From the NCBI GenBank assembly GCA_013001465.1, contig JABDMM010000021.1, forward strand, positions 1-52,424: a DNA stretch of 52,424 bases, given 5' to 3'. A program made the translations under genes and the position numbers. Each line of letters starts with the position of its first letter. The stretch's first letter is position 1. Below are positions 17,741-27,114 of the stretch, piece after piece. The notes beneath the pieces are model-generated. The model searched no databases, was not told where the DNA came from, and was given only the letters and a program-made list of their open reading frames with translations. The stretch comes from Chitinophagales bacterium (GTDB taxonomy: Bacteria > Bacteroidota > Bacteroidia > Chitinophagales > JABDMM01).

Positions 17741-20641
17741 CTATTTTCCCAGGGAAACGACTTTGAATGACCTGTAGGTACCGTCTTCTTGCTTAACCTT
17801 TATAACATAAACTCCGGGTTGCTGTGCGGACATATCCAATTTGTTGACATTAACATTGGATTCAGAAGTAATCAATTGATTATGAATACTATAAATTTCA
17901 TAATTACTGATAGCCTTACTGAAATACAACCAATTTTCAGTCGGATTTGGGTATATCGATAAAGGATTTTCCAACGAATTCTTTGAACTTGGTGTAGTAA
18001 ACGAATTTACAGGAGCGATATCAGAATAAGTAAATACGGAATTATTAAACTCACAAGCTTGCCTCACAGTCCATTGATATGATGTTGATGGGCTTAAAGA
18101 AGTAGCTAAATAAGAAGTAGTTCCGGCACTTACATTGATCGAGACAATTTGCTGCGACCCTGATTGTTTTCCAAGTATATTGTACCCAAAAGTATTTGCT
18201 ACAGGTGCCCAGTTTAGAGTTGCACTAGTGGGAGTTAGATTGGTAACACTCAGGCTTGTCGGAGGATTGCAAAAGAGATCGATCGTGTCAAATTCAGTAT
18301 ATGTTGAAACTATTGAACTGGCTGCATTACATACTGTACGGATCTGCCAGATATAGCTTCGGTTCCCTGGCAGGTTTTTCGCGACATAGGTACTTGCAGC
18401 ACCATTATTCACTGTAATATTTACGAAAGAAGCATCATTAACGCCTTTTCCTCTTATCTCATATTTTTCAGCTCCAGTTTGACTTGTCCAGGTTAGACGC
18501 ACATCATTCGAGTTTAAAACAGTGTTCGAAATTGGTACCGGATTTTTGCAGCTTGCACTGTCGAAAAAACATACATTATCGATCGCTGCCTCGACCACAT
18601 GCCCTGTTCCGGGAAGATCAGATGCGACAACTTCCAGTTTCATTTGATTTGTTGGTGCTAGAAAGTCAGTTACTCTCAATAGCTTCTCATTCCACATTGA
18701 GAAATTGGGTGCATTTGGCGGCACACTAAAAATTCCAACTTTACTAATTCCATTATCCAGAAAAAATTTCAAAGTATCATCACTAACCGTTGAACCACCG
18801 CCTACAAAGTACCACCAATTAAATCCTAGGTATGGATCATTATAAGAACTAAGATCTGCAAGAGGAGAATTTAATGTTGTCGTCCCATTATCAACATCGT
18901 CATTACCGGCAGCTCCGCCGCCATTACCTGTTATAAAACATCTATCACCCAGATCATCAATAACATCAGCATCCGGATTAGATGGTATAGAATTAAGGAA
19001 GGTTCCTATGGGTATACCGATCTCCCATCTTCCTGTTGAAGCTGAACTGTTTTCAGTCCAGGAGTTATCAAGAACGAAATCATCCTTATAGCCTTGATCC
19101 AGAGTAAAATTGATTACGGCCCCTGGATTGATTGTCATCGAAATCATGCCACTTTGAAAACCCCATTTACCAGCGAAACCATCGTATTGACCCTCAGGGA
19201 AATTGGGGATCGTGTAGTTTCCATTTGCATCGGTTGTTGCAGAAAATTCATCAAATCCAGTCCTGAAAGCGATCTTGGCATTGGATATCGGATTTCCATT
19301 TCCGGCTTCAGTAACTGTACCGGTAAGTGTAAAAAGCGTTGCAGCAGCTAATTCAACATTTAATAATGTTGTTATCCCATTAGATAAGGTAATGTTTGAT
19401 ACTGTCTTAGAAAGGTAGCCTGTCTTTGAAAATGTAGCGCTATATGTTCCTGCATCCATAGTACCATCTGCGTACTGCCCTGTAAAGTCAGAAGTAGTGG
19501 AAATATCAACTGCAGACATTTCTACCAATACATTGTTCAAAGGCGCTGTGGTAATGCTATCAGTAATGTTTCCCTCAATAAAACATGCTCTTTGATATAT
19601 TGGCTCAAGGACAAATAATCCTTGTTCAATATCAGAAGCAATGATATTTCCCGATGGTAGATAAGGATAAACTCCCCAGCAACCAGCAAATCCAGCTCCG
19701 CTAAAAGGAGATGTATCATAATTTCCAGATTGAATAAGCTTATTCGGCTTGGAAACATCGACTATAACTACACCATCACGGTAATAGGAGATAATCGCGA
19801 AATTGTTTTTAACAAATACGTTATGAGGAATGACTCCTTGCCCGGGACTTGACTGAAATACATCTGTCTGTGTAATATTGCCCAGGTTACTTACGTCATA
19901 TGCTCCAATAAAAGCACCACTTACTTCATCAGTTGTGTAAAGAGTACTTCCATTATTACCGATCCAAACATTATGTGTGAAGTTGCTTGGTGTCGATTGT
20001 GTAGCCATCACAATTGGATTTGACTTATTGCTAACATCTACAACAGAAAATATCCCATCGCTGATCTCTGCAGACCACATAGTATCTCCACGGACATAAC
20101 AATCGTGAATATATCTAACATTATATACTCCTTCAAGAACAGGAGCTTTAGGGTCAGGGTTTAGATCTAAGATTATAGCTCCTCCAACCCCGTAATTTGC
20201 ACCAACAACATATGCATATCCATTTTCATCGATAAAGACATTATGTGCTGAAGAAAAGGGGACACTGACTGTGCCTGTATAGTTTACTGAAGTAACGGTA
20301 TCTGGTAAATTACTGAGATCTACGATTCGCATCCCACCAGAAGATTCATTCGTCACATAAGCGTGATTGTTATAAACCTTGATATCCCTCCAACTAGAAC
20401 TAGGTCCGTTTAAAAAGAACAGCTCTGTTGGATTTCCGGGTTCGCTGATATCTACAATAGACAAACCGTTGAAGACTCCGACAAGGGCATATTCATTCCC
20501 AGCTGAATCGGCATAACCCCAAATATCAGATAAGTCCGATGAATACGGTAACGTACCCAATAGACTCATGTTTTGTTGAGCATTACTTTGACTTAAAAGG
20601 GTGAAAGTCAAAAGCAAGCTCACAATGAGCGTTCTTTTCAT
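17741..20641 (-). CDS. Secreted LVIVD-repeat ('choice-of-anchor B') protein with fn3 domains and T9SS signal
   Basis: 966 residues from the preferred start MKRTLIVSLLLTFTLLSQSNAQ; the frame opens 19 codons earlier, but that extension would spoil the signal peptide. Residues about 30-345 are repeated blades of the LVIVD type (GLSIVDISEPGNP, GMRIVDLSNLP, GVVIVDVSKPN), typical of beta-propeller 'choice-of-anchor B' proteins. Two carboxypeptidase-regulatory-like beta domains (IEGNITDSITTAPLNNVLVE and LTGTVTEAGNGNPISNAKI) follow, then a jelly-roll segment, two fn3 domains and a T9SS domain (LSIYPNPTENWLYF). No catalytic residues were recognised. Likely a surface adhesin or scaffold; the role is not established. 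Confidence 0.85.
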   Translation of the reverse strand: MKRTLIVSLLLTFTLLSQSNAQQNMSLLGTLPYSSDLSDIWGYADSAGNEYALVGVFNGLSIVDISEPGNPTELFFLNGPSSSWRDIKVYNNHAYVTNESSGGMRIVDLSNLPDTVTSVNYTGTVSVPFSSAHNVFIDENGYAYVVGANYGVGGAIILDLNPDPKAPVLEGVYNVRYIHDCYVRGDTMWSAEISDGIFSVVDVSNKSNPIVMATQSTPSNFTHNVWIGNNGSTLYTTDEVSGAFIGAYDVSNLGNITQTDVFQSSPGQGVIPHNVFVKNNFAIISYYRDGVVIVDVSKPNKLIQSGNYDTSPFSGAGFAGCWGVYPYLPSGNIIASDIEQGLFVLEPIYQRACFIEGNITDSITTAPLNNVLVEMSAVDISTTSDFTGQYADGTMDAGTYSATFSKTGYLSKTVSNITLSNGITTLLNVELAAATLFTLTGTVTEAGNGNPISNAKIAFRTGFDEFSATTDANGNYTIPNFPEGQYDGFAGKWGFQSGMISMTINPGAVINFTLDQGYKDDFVLDNSWTENSSASTGRWEIGIPIGTFLNSIPSNPDADVIDDLGDRCFITGNGGGAAGNDDVDNGTTTLNSPLADLSSYNDPYLGFNWWYFVGGGSTVSDDTLKFFLDNGISKVGIFSVPPNAPNFSMWNEKLLRVTDFLAPTNQMKLEVVASDLPGTGHVVEAAIDNVCFFDSASCKNPVPISNTVLNSNDVRLTWTSQTGAEKYEIRGKGVNDASFVNITVNNGAASTYVAKNLPGNRSYIWQIRTVCNAASSIVSTYTEFDTIDLFCNPPTSLSVTNLTPTSATLNWAPVANTFGYNILGKQSGSQQIVSINVSAGTTSYLATSLSPSTSYQWTVRQACEFNNSVFTYSDIAPVNSFTTPSSKNSLENPLSIYPNPTENWLYFSKAISNYEIYSIHNQLITSESNVNVNKLDMSAQQPGVYVIKVKQEDGTYRSFKVVSLGK

Positions 20642-20701
20642 AATGTTGATTGGTTGTATTATAACACTAAAAATAAGTAATATCAATATCTGAACCAAGT
20701 T

Positions 20702-22324
20702 TTATCCAAGGAAAGGATATCTGTAATCTGATGGTGTTACAAAATTTTCCTTAATAGAACGTGGAGATACCCAACGAATAAGATTCCACTTCGATCCGGC
20801 TTTATCATTTGTGCCTGATGCTCTTGCACCTCCAAAAGGTTGCTGATCTACGACGGCTCCTGTTGGCTTATCATTTATATAAAAATTCCCGGCCGCATTT
20901 CGAAGTTTCCAACTCGCTTTTGCTATAGCAGCTCTATCTTTCGAAAATATAGCACCCGTGAGAGCGTATGGTGATGTCCGATCTGCAATGTCAAGGATTT
21001 TGTCGAACTCATCTTGTTTATACACATATATTGTAAGAACAGGACCAAAAATCTCTTCACACATAGTAGTGTAATCGGGTTTGTCAGCCTGAATTACTGT
21101 TGGTTCAATGAAATAACCTTCGCTTTTATCAAAATTGCCTCCTGCTATAATGGTCTGGCCATCTTTTTTAGCATTCTCAATATAAGAGCTGATACTATCG
21201 AAAGATCTCTCATCGATGACAGCATTTATAAAGTTGGAGTGCTTTTCTACCGTCCCCATGTTAAAATCCTTGAGATCAGCGACAAGATATTTCTTTACAT
21301 CATCCCATAAATTTTCCGGAATATATGCTCTTGAAGCTGCACTACACTTTTGCCCTTGATATTCAAACGCCCCTCTGGAGAGTGCAGTCGCAACTTGCTT
21401 AGCATCAGATGTAGGATGCGCAATTACGAAATCCTTCCCCCCCGTCTCACCTACGATCCTTGGGTAGGAACGATAATTAGCAATATTATTCCCTATGGTT
21501 TTCCACATAAACTGGAAAGTAGCTGTCGATCCGGTAAAGTGAATACCAGCAAAATCCTTATGGTTAAAACATACATCACCGGTAACCGGACCATCAGTAT
21601 ACACTATATTGATCACACCATCAGGTAATCCAGCCTCTCTGAATAGTTCCATGATTACCCAAGCAGAATATATCTGGGTATTAGAAGGTTTCCAGACAAT
21701 GGTATTGCCCATCAATGCAGGTGCTGCTGCAAGATTGGCTCCGATTGAAGTAAAATTAAAAGGAGTAACAGCAAGTATAAATCCTTCCAGTGGGCGATAT
21801 TCCATATTGTTCCAGATCCCCGGCATCGAATTTGGCTGGTCCTCATAAATCTCAAGCATATACTTCACATTGAACCTTAAGAAATCGATGAGCTCACAAA
21901 CTGCGTCGATCTCAGATTGATACACATTCTTTGACTGACCGAGCATGGTTGCGGCATTCATCTTATATCGATAAGGCCCTGCAAGCAGATCAGCCGCCTT
22001 GAGGAAAATTGCTGCCCTGTCTTCCCATGAAAATTTCTCCCATTCTTCTTTCGCTTTCAAGGCAGCGTCAATTGCCTGCTCAACATGAGAAGCATCGCCT
22101 TTATGATAATGCCCAAGAACATGTGAAGTCTCATGTGGTGGGTGTATGCTGATTTTCTTCGACGTTGTGATCTCTTTACCACCGATAAACATTGGAATGT
22201 CGACCTCTTTATTCTTTAAAGATTTTAATGTTTCATCTAATGCCCTTCTCTCTGCAGATTTAGGCGCATAACTTAAAACTGGTTCGTTTTGGATCTCTGG
22301 TAATGTAAACCGTCCTTTTGACAT
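20702..22324 (-). CDS. pruA: L-glutamate gamma-semialdehyde (1-pyrroline-5-carboxylate) dehydrogenase
   Basis: 540 residues, the length of the single-function P5C dehydrogenases. The aldehyde dehydrogenase glutamate motif VGETGGKDFVIAHP and the catalytic cysteine motif EYQGQKCSAASRAY (Cys327) are intact, and the C-terminal FGGARASGTNDKAG matches the family. It oxidises glutamate semialdehyde to glutamate with NAD in proline breakdown. No proline dehydrogenase domain is fused and no putA neighbour is visible. It is transcribed away from ftsK across a 211-base gap. Confidence 0.95.
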   Translation of the reverse strand: MSKGRFTLPEIQNEPVLSYAPKSAERRALDETLKSLKNKEVDIPMFIGGKEITTSKKISIHPPHETSHVLGHYHKGDASHVEQAIDAALKAKEEWEKFSWEDRAAIFLKAADLLAGPYRYKMNAATMLGQSKNVYQSEIDAVCELIDFLRFNVKYMLEIYEDQPNSMPGIWNNMEYRPLEGFILAVTPFNFTSIGANLAAAPALMGNTIVWKPSNTQIYSAWVIMELFREAGLPDGVINIVYTDGPVTGDVCFNHKDFAGIHFTGSTATFQFMWKTIGNNIANYRSYPRIVGETGGKDFVIAHPTSDAKQVATALSRGAFEYQGQKCSAASRAYIPENLWDDVKKYLVADLKDFNMGTVEKHSNFINAVIDERSFDSISSYIENAKKDGQTIIAGGNFDKSEGYFIEPTVIQADKPDYTTMCEEIFGPVLTIYVYKQDEFDKILDIADRTSPYALTGAIFSKDRAAIAKASWKLRNAAGNFYINDKPTGAVVDQQPFGGARASGTNDKAGSKWNLIRWVSPRSIKENFVTPSDYRYPFLG

Positions 22325-22535
22325 ATAATTTTCTTTTTTGGAAGCACAAAAGTACAGATTATCGATTAGAACAATAAGGGCATTTGGATCAATTAGGTCA
22401 ATGGTGGAAATTGTACTAACTAACTGGCTGTACTAATTGTACTAATTGAACAGCAAATTGTGAACAAGTTCCATGACTTAAACTTCCGTCAACATACGAA
22501 AATTGGCAACTTAGCAGTTATTTGTAAGTCAAAGC
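22325..22535. promoter_or_regulatory. Divergent pruA/ftsK intergenic region with TGTACTAA repeats
   Basis: This 211-base gap must hold the start signals for both divergent genes. It contains three copies of TGTACTAA (starting at 22412, 22430 and 22439), two of them directly adjacent as TGTACTAATTGTACTAATTG. No gene or tRNA is seen. A regulator site is possible, but I could not match a known motif. Confidence 0.4.
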
Positions 22536-24998
22536 ATGAGTGTGTCAGGAAAAAAGAAAAGCAGCAATATAAAAAGTAAGCCGAAACGCAGGAGTACAAA
22601 GAGCTTAAAGATGAAAGGCCCAGGTGAAAGAACTCAAAAGATCTTTGGGATCATTTTGTTGTTCTTTTCTTTTATTCTTCTCTTATCTTTTGTTTCGTAT
22701 ATCAATACGTTTCAGGTAGACCGTTCTGAAATGTTGAACGATCCATGGACTGCTCTATTTGATAAAGATATCACTGTTAAAAACAGCATGGGTAGACTTG
22801 GTGCTTTCCTTTCTCACCTGTTTATTTATCGCTTGTTTGGTTTTGCTTCGTTTATAATTATTGCATTGATCACCGCAAGTGGACTAAATGTGGTCTTTCA
22901 AAAGAGAATTTTCAATCTTGGGAAGTTGCATTTGAAAGCTTTTGTAGCATTGATCTGGTTCTGCACTGTTCTTGCTTTTGCACATCTCATGATGCACCCA
23001 AGTGGTTCTCTGCCTTGGGGCGGAGGTTTTGGAGAGTACCTGAGTGGTCCGGAAGGTTTACTCACCGGATTTATTAAACCCGCAGGAACAGCAGCGCTCA
23101 TTTTCGTCACTTTTCTCAGTTATATCGTCTGGAAATTCAATGTTAACTTTTCAAGAATTCTGGATATCAAAATTCCTGGTTTTAAAAAGGAATTTGAGGA
23201 TGCAGATCTGGATCCGAATGCTAAACATATTATCTCTACTGATGAATCTTTATTCGAAAAAGACCAGATAGAATCTACAGCTCCGGAACTTTCGCAAACA
23301 ATAGTTCCACCTGTTCCGGAAAACAAGCCGGAAAACTCTGAAAGCGGTTCTATGGATCTGGAGATCACTCAGGAGTCCGCAAAGCCTGCAAAAAAATCGA
23401 CCACTTCAGAGGAAGATCCCGATTTCAGTATCGAAGAAACTGTCGAGGAGAAAATCATCGACTCCCCGGAAAATAAAGGGAACTATGATCCTACACTAGA
23501 TCTATCACAATACAAGTATCCATCACTCGACCTTCTTGAAGTTCATGGAAGTGAGAAAGTAAAAATCGATTCGGAAGAACTTGAAAGAAATAAAAATCAG
23601 ATCATTCAAACTCTGAATAATTACAACATTCAGATTTCTAAGATCAAGGCTACAATAGGTCCTACAGTTACACTTTATGAAATTGTACCCGCACCAGGAG
23701 TCAGGATCTCGAAAATAAAGAACCTCGAGGATGATATCGCACTCAGTCTTGCAGCTTTAGGGATACGGATTATAGCTCCCATTCCCGGAAAAGGAACTGT
23801 TGGTATTGAGGTACCAAATGTCCACAAAGAAACCGTTTCAGTTCGCACGCTTTTGTCTTCTGAAAAATTCAGGAATACAAAAATGGAACTTCCAATTTCT
23901 TTGGGAAAAACCATTTCTAATGAGATCTTCATCACCGATCTTGCAAAAATGCCGCACTTGTTAGTTGCCGGTGCTACAGGTCAGGGTAAATCTGTTGGGA
24001 TCAATGCCATTATTGTCTCATTACTATACCACTGTCACCCTTCTCAGTTGAAGTTTGTGCTTGTAGACCCTAAAAAGGTCGAGTTGTCTTTATTCAATTC
24101 AATTGAAAAACACTTTCTTGCAAAATTACCAGGTGAAGAGGAACCGATCATAACCGATACCAAAAAGGTAGTCAATACGCTCAATGCACTTTGTATTGAA
24201 ATGGATACACGGTATGATCTTTTGAAGCAAGCCTATGCAAGAAATATAAAGGAATACAATAAGAAGTTCGTAGAACGTAAGTTAAATCCTGAAAAAGGGC
24301 ATCGCTTTCTTCCCTATATAGTTCTCGTAGTAGATGAATTTGCAGACTTGATCATGACTGCCGGTAAAGAAGTAGAAATGCCGATAGGGCGTCTGGCTCA
24401 GCTTGCACGTGCAATTGGTATTCACCTTATTCTCGCTACGCAAAGGCCATCAGTCAATATTATAACCGGTACGATCAAAGCGAACTTTCCTGCCAGGATC
24501 TCATTCAGAGTAACTTCAAAAGTGGATTCGAGAACGATCCTCGATCAAGGTGGAGCAGAGCAATTGATCGGTCGTGGTGATATGCTTCTAACGACCGGTG
24601 GTGATCTCATCAGAATACAATGTGGTTTTGTCGATACTCCTGAGGTTGATAAAATTTGCAATTTTATTGCTGATCAACAAGGCTATCCTGATGCTTTCTT
24701 GCTTCCTGAATATATTGATGAGAATGAAGCAAAAGCCCAAGGCGGAATTTCTGAAGAACGAGATCCACTTTTTGAAGATGCAGCAAGAGTAATAGTTCAA
24801 AACCAACAAGGATCAACTTCTATGATCCAGAGGAGACTTAAGCTCGGTTATAACCGGGCCGGAAGGCTTATGGATCAACTCGAAGATGCGGGTATAGTGG
24901 GTCCAAACCGAGGCAGTAAGGCTAGAGAAGTATTGTTTAATTCTGAAATGGAGTTGGAACAATATTTGCAAAGCAGTAATACTATAACAAGCGAGTAA
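22536..24998 (+). CDS. ftsK: DNA translocase FtsK/SpoIIIE
   Basis: 820 residues. Four transmembrane helices lie in residues ~30-210 (for example IFGIILLFFSFILLLSFVSY). An acidic, Pro/Glu-rich linker reaches about residue 330. The motor has Walker A GATGQGKS at residues 479-486 and Walker B LVVDEFADL near residue 600. The C-terminal winged-helix gamma domain (ARVIVQNQQGSTSMIQRR to RAGRLMDQLEDAGIVG) reads KOPS-like DNA in relatives. FtsK pumps chromosome ends across the septum and aids dimer resolution. Its stop codon is followed directly by the ATG of the lolA-like gene. Confidence 0.97.
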   Translation: MSVSGKKKSSNIKSKPKRRSTKSLKMKGPGERTQKIFGIILLFFSFILLLSFVSYINTFQVDRSEMLNDPWTALFDKDITVKNSMGRLGAFLSHLFIYRLFGFASFIIIALITASGLNVVFQKRIFNLGKLHLKAFVALIWFCTVLAFAHLMMHPSGSLPWGGGFGEYLSGPEGLLTGFIKPAGTAALIFVTFLSYIVWKFNVNFSRILDIKIPGFKKEFEDADLDPNAKHIISTDESLFEKDQIESTAPELSQTIVPPVPENKPENSESGSMDLEITQESAKPAKKSTTSEEDPDFSIEETVEEKIIDSPENKGNYDPTLDLSQYKYPSLDLLEVHGSEKVKIDSEELERNKNQIIQTLNNYNIQISKIKATIGPTVTLYEIVPAPGVRISKIKNLEDDIALSLAALGIRIIAPIPGKGTVGIEVPNVHKETVSVRTLLSSEKFRNTKMELPISLGKTISNEIFITDLAKMPHLLVAGATGQGKSVGINAIIVSLLYHCHPSQLKFVLVDPKKVELSLFNSIEKHFLAKLPGEEEPIITDTKKVVNTLNALCIEMDTRYDLLKQAYARNIKEYNKKFVERKLNPEKGHRFLPYIVLVVDEFADLIMTAGKEVEMPIGRLAQLARAIGIHLILATQRPSVNIITGTIKANFPARISFRVTSKVDSRTILDQGGAEQLIGRGDMLLTTGGDLIRIQCGFVDTPEVDKICNFIADQQGYPDAFLLPEYIDENEAKAQGGISEERDPLFEDAARVIVQNQQGSTSMIQRRLKLGYNRAGRLMDQLEDAGIVGPNRGSKAREVLFNSEMELEQYLQSSNTITSE

Positions 24999-25646
24999 AT
25001 GAAATACATAACTGCCGTAGTACTTTCCTTAATTTTAATGAGCTTTTCTTCTCTACAACAACAGGACTACACCGTGAACGATCCTGAAGCTGAAAAGCTG
25101 ATCAAGGATGTCTCGGCAAAATTTAAATCGTATAAGAACATTAAAGCTGACTTTAGTCTCACAATAAAAGAACCTGAAGGTGACTGGATCGATGAGAAAA
25201 TAGGTATTGTCCATCTCGAAGGGGATAAATTTAAGATCGAAATGGATGAATACAAGATTACCTGCGATGGTAAAACTTCATGGATGTATTCTCCAGCCTC
25301 GAATGAGGTCCAGATCTCCTATTTTGAACTAGAGGAAGACATGTTTACTCCCTCTCAAATTTTCGATATCTATTCTGAAAAGTACAACTTCAGAGTAAAA
25401 TCAAAAAGTGGCGATCAGGTAACTATAGAACTTACTCCTATCGATAAAGAGCAATCCTTTTTTAAGATCGATATGTTGATCCTGACTTCAAAAAAAGAAA
25501 TAGTGAGTTGCAAGATCTATGAGAAGTCTGGTATGCGGTATTTATATACACTTTCAAACCTGGACACAAACCTGGAACTTCAGGATGCCTTTTTTGTCTT
25601 TGACTCTTCGATCTATCCCGAAATAGAGATAATTGATCTACGCTAA
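24999..25646 (+). CDS. lolA: LolA-like outer membrane lipoprotein carrier
   Basis: 215 residues with signal peptide MKYITAVVLSLILMSFSS. The half-barrel pattern of the LolA/LolB fold is visible: VSAKFKSYKNIKADFSLTIK, GIVHLEGDKFKIEMDEYKIT, CDGKTSWMYSPASNEVQI and a late ITIELTPI-type strand. LolA moves lipoproteins from the inner to the outer membrane through the periplasm. The ATG begins on the base after the ftsK stop, so it is co-transcribed and probably coupled. Family is fairly sure; equivalence to the E. coli protein is inferred. Confidence 0.88.
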   Translation: MKYITAVVLSLILMSFSSLQQQDYTVNDPEAEKLIKDVSAKFKSYKNIKADFSLTIKEPEGDWIDEKIGIVHLEGDKFKIEMDEYKITCDGKTSWMYSPASNEVQISYFELEEDMFTPSQIFDIYSEKYNFRVKSKSGDQVTIELTPIDKEQSFFKIDMLILTSKKEIVSCKIYEKSGMRYLYTLSNLDTNLELQDAFFVFDSSIYPEIEIIDLR

Positions 25647-25725
25647 AAACTAGCTTTTCTACCTTGTGAATTCTCACTAACTTGCGGCCGTTTCATTAGT
25701 ATTACCGATTAAAATCACGATTTAG

Positions 25726-27114
25726 ATGAAGTACGATCTTTTAGTTCTTGGAAGTGGTCCTGGTGGCTATGTTGCAGCAATTCGTGCTGCTCAATTAGGT
25801 ATGAAAGTTGGCGTTATTGAAAGAGAATCTCTCGGCGGAATTTGCCTAAACTGGGGATGCATACCTACAAAAGCTTTGTTAAAAAGCGCGCAGGTCTTTG
25901 AATATATCAGCCACTCCGAAGATTACGGTATCAAAGTTCAAAAGTCTGATGTCGATTTCAGCAAAGTCATAAGTAGAAGTCGGGATGTTGCAGGGGGAAT
26001 GAGTAAAGGTATCCAGTTCCTTTTCAAAAAGAACAAGATCGACGCGATCATGGGGAATGGAAAAGTCAAAAGCAATAAAAAGATCGATGTGACCGATGAT
26101 AAGGGTAAAACTGTAGAATATTCTGCAGATAAAATTATCATTGCCACCGGCGCTCGCTCACGTCAGCTCCCAAACCTCAAACAGGATGAAAAGAAAGTGA
26201 TAGGTTACCGTAAAGCGATGTCTCTGGATAAAAAACCGAAATCTATGATCGTAGTCGGATCCGGTGCTATCGGCTGTGAGTTTGCTTATTTCTATAACTC
26301 TATCGGCACTGAAGTGACTATCGTTGAGTTTCTAGATACCATTGTTCCTAGAGAAGATAAAGATGTCTCAAAAGAGCTTACCAAGGTTTTTAAGAAAAAG
26401 GGTATCAAGATAATGACCAAAGCTTCAGTAGAAAGTGTCGATAGCAGTGGAAAGAATTGCAAAGTGAAGATAAAAACTGAAAAGGGTATGGAAGAACACG
26501 AGTGTGAAATCGTGTTATCTGCTGTTGGAGTATCTCCGAATACTGAAAATATAGGACTTGAAAGTGTAGGCATTAAAACAGAGAAAGGTCAGATCGTTGT
26601 CAATGATTTTTATCAAACAAATGTTGATGGATATTATGCTATCGGTGATATCGTTCACGGTCCGGCACTCGCTCATGTTGCTTCGGCAGAAGGCATAATC
26701 TGCGTTGAAAATATGGCAGGCTTAAAACCAGAACCTTTAGATTATAATAACCTTCCTTCATGCACATATTGCTCTCCTGAAATCGCATCAGTAGGACTCA
26801 CTGAAGAAGAAGCTAGATCAAAAGGCTTCGATATCAAAGTGGGTAAGTTTCCATTTTCAGCTTCCGGAAAGGCAAGCGCTGCCGGAGCTAAAGAGGGTTT
26901 CGTGAAAGTCATTTTCGACGCTAAATACGGTGAATGGCTCGGTGCGCATATGATCGGTTATAACGTTACTGAAATGATCGCAGAAGTTGTTGTTGCAAGA
27001 AAATTGGAAACTACCGGGCATGAGATCATAAAGTCAGTACATCCGCATCCAACAATGTCAGAGGCTGTTATGGAAGCTAGTGCGGCAGCATACGATGAAG
27101 TTATTCATCTTTAG
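25726..27114 (+). CDS. lpdA: Dihydrolipoyl dehydrogenase
   Basis: 462 residues. FAD-binding LVLGSGPGGYVAAIRAAQLG is at the N-terminus. The redox disulfide motif GGICLNWGCIPTKALL holds Cys40 and Cys45. An NAD-binding VVGSGAIGCEFAYF, the second FAD motif YYAIGDIV, and the C-terminal His-Glu catalytic pair in HPHPTMSEAVMEA are all present. It is the E3 subunit that reoxidises lipoamide in the 2-oxoacid dehydrogenase complexes. No E1 or E2 genes are adjacent. It converges on the next gene, with a 4-base overlap at the stops. Confidence 0.97.
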   Translation: MKYDLLVLGSGPGGYVAAIRAAQLGMKVGVIERESLGGICLNWGCIPTKALLKSAQVFEYISHSEDYGIKVQKSDVDFSKVISRSRDVAGGMSKGIQFLFKKNKIDAIMGNGKVKSNKKIDVTDDKGKTVEYSADKIIIATGARSRQLPNLKQDEKKVIGYRKAMSLDKKPKSMIVVGSGAIGCEFAYFYNSIGTEVTIVEFLDTIVPREDKDVSKELTKVFKKKGIKIMTKASVESVDSSGKNCKVKIKTEKGMEEHECEIVLSAVGVSPNTENIGLESVGIKTEKGQIVVNDFYQTNVDGYYAIGDIVHGPALAHVASAEGIICVENMAGLKPEPLDYNNLPSCTYCSPEIASVGLTEEEARSKGFDIKVGKFPFSASGKASAAGAKEGFVKVIFDAKYGEWLGAHMIGYNVTEMIAEVVVARKLETTGHEIIKSVHPHPTMSEAVMEASAAAYDEVIHL

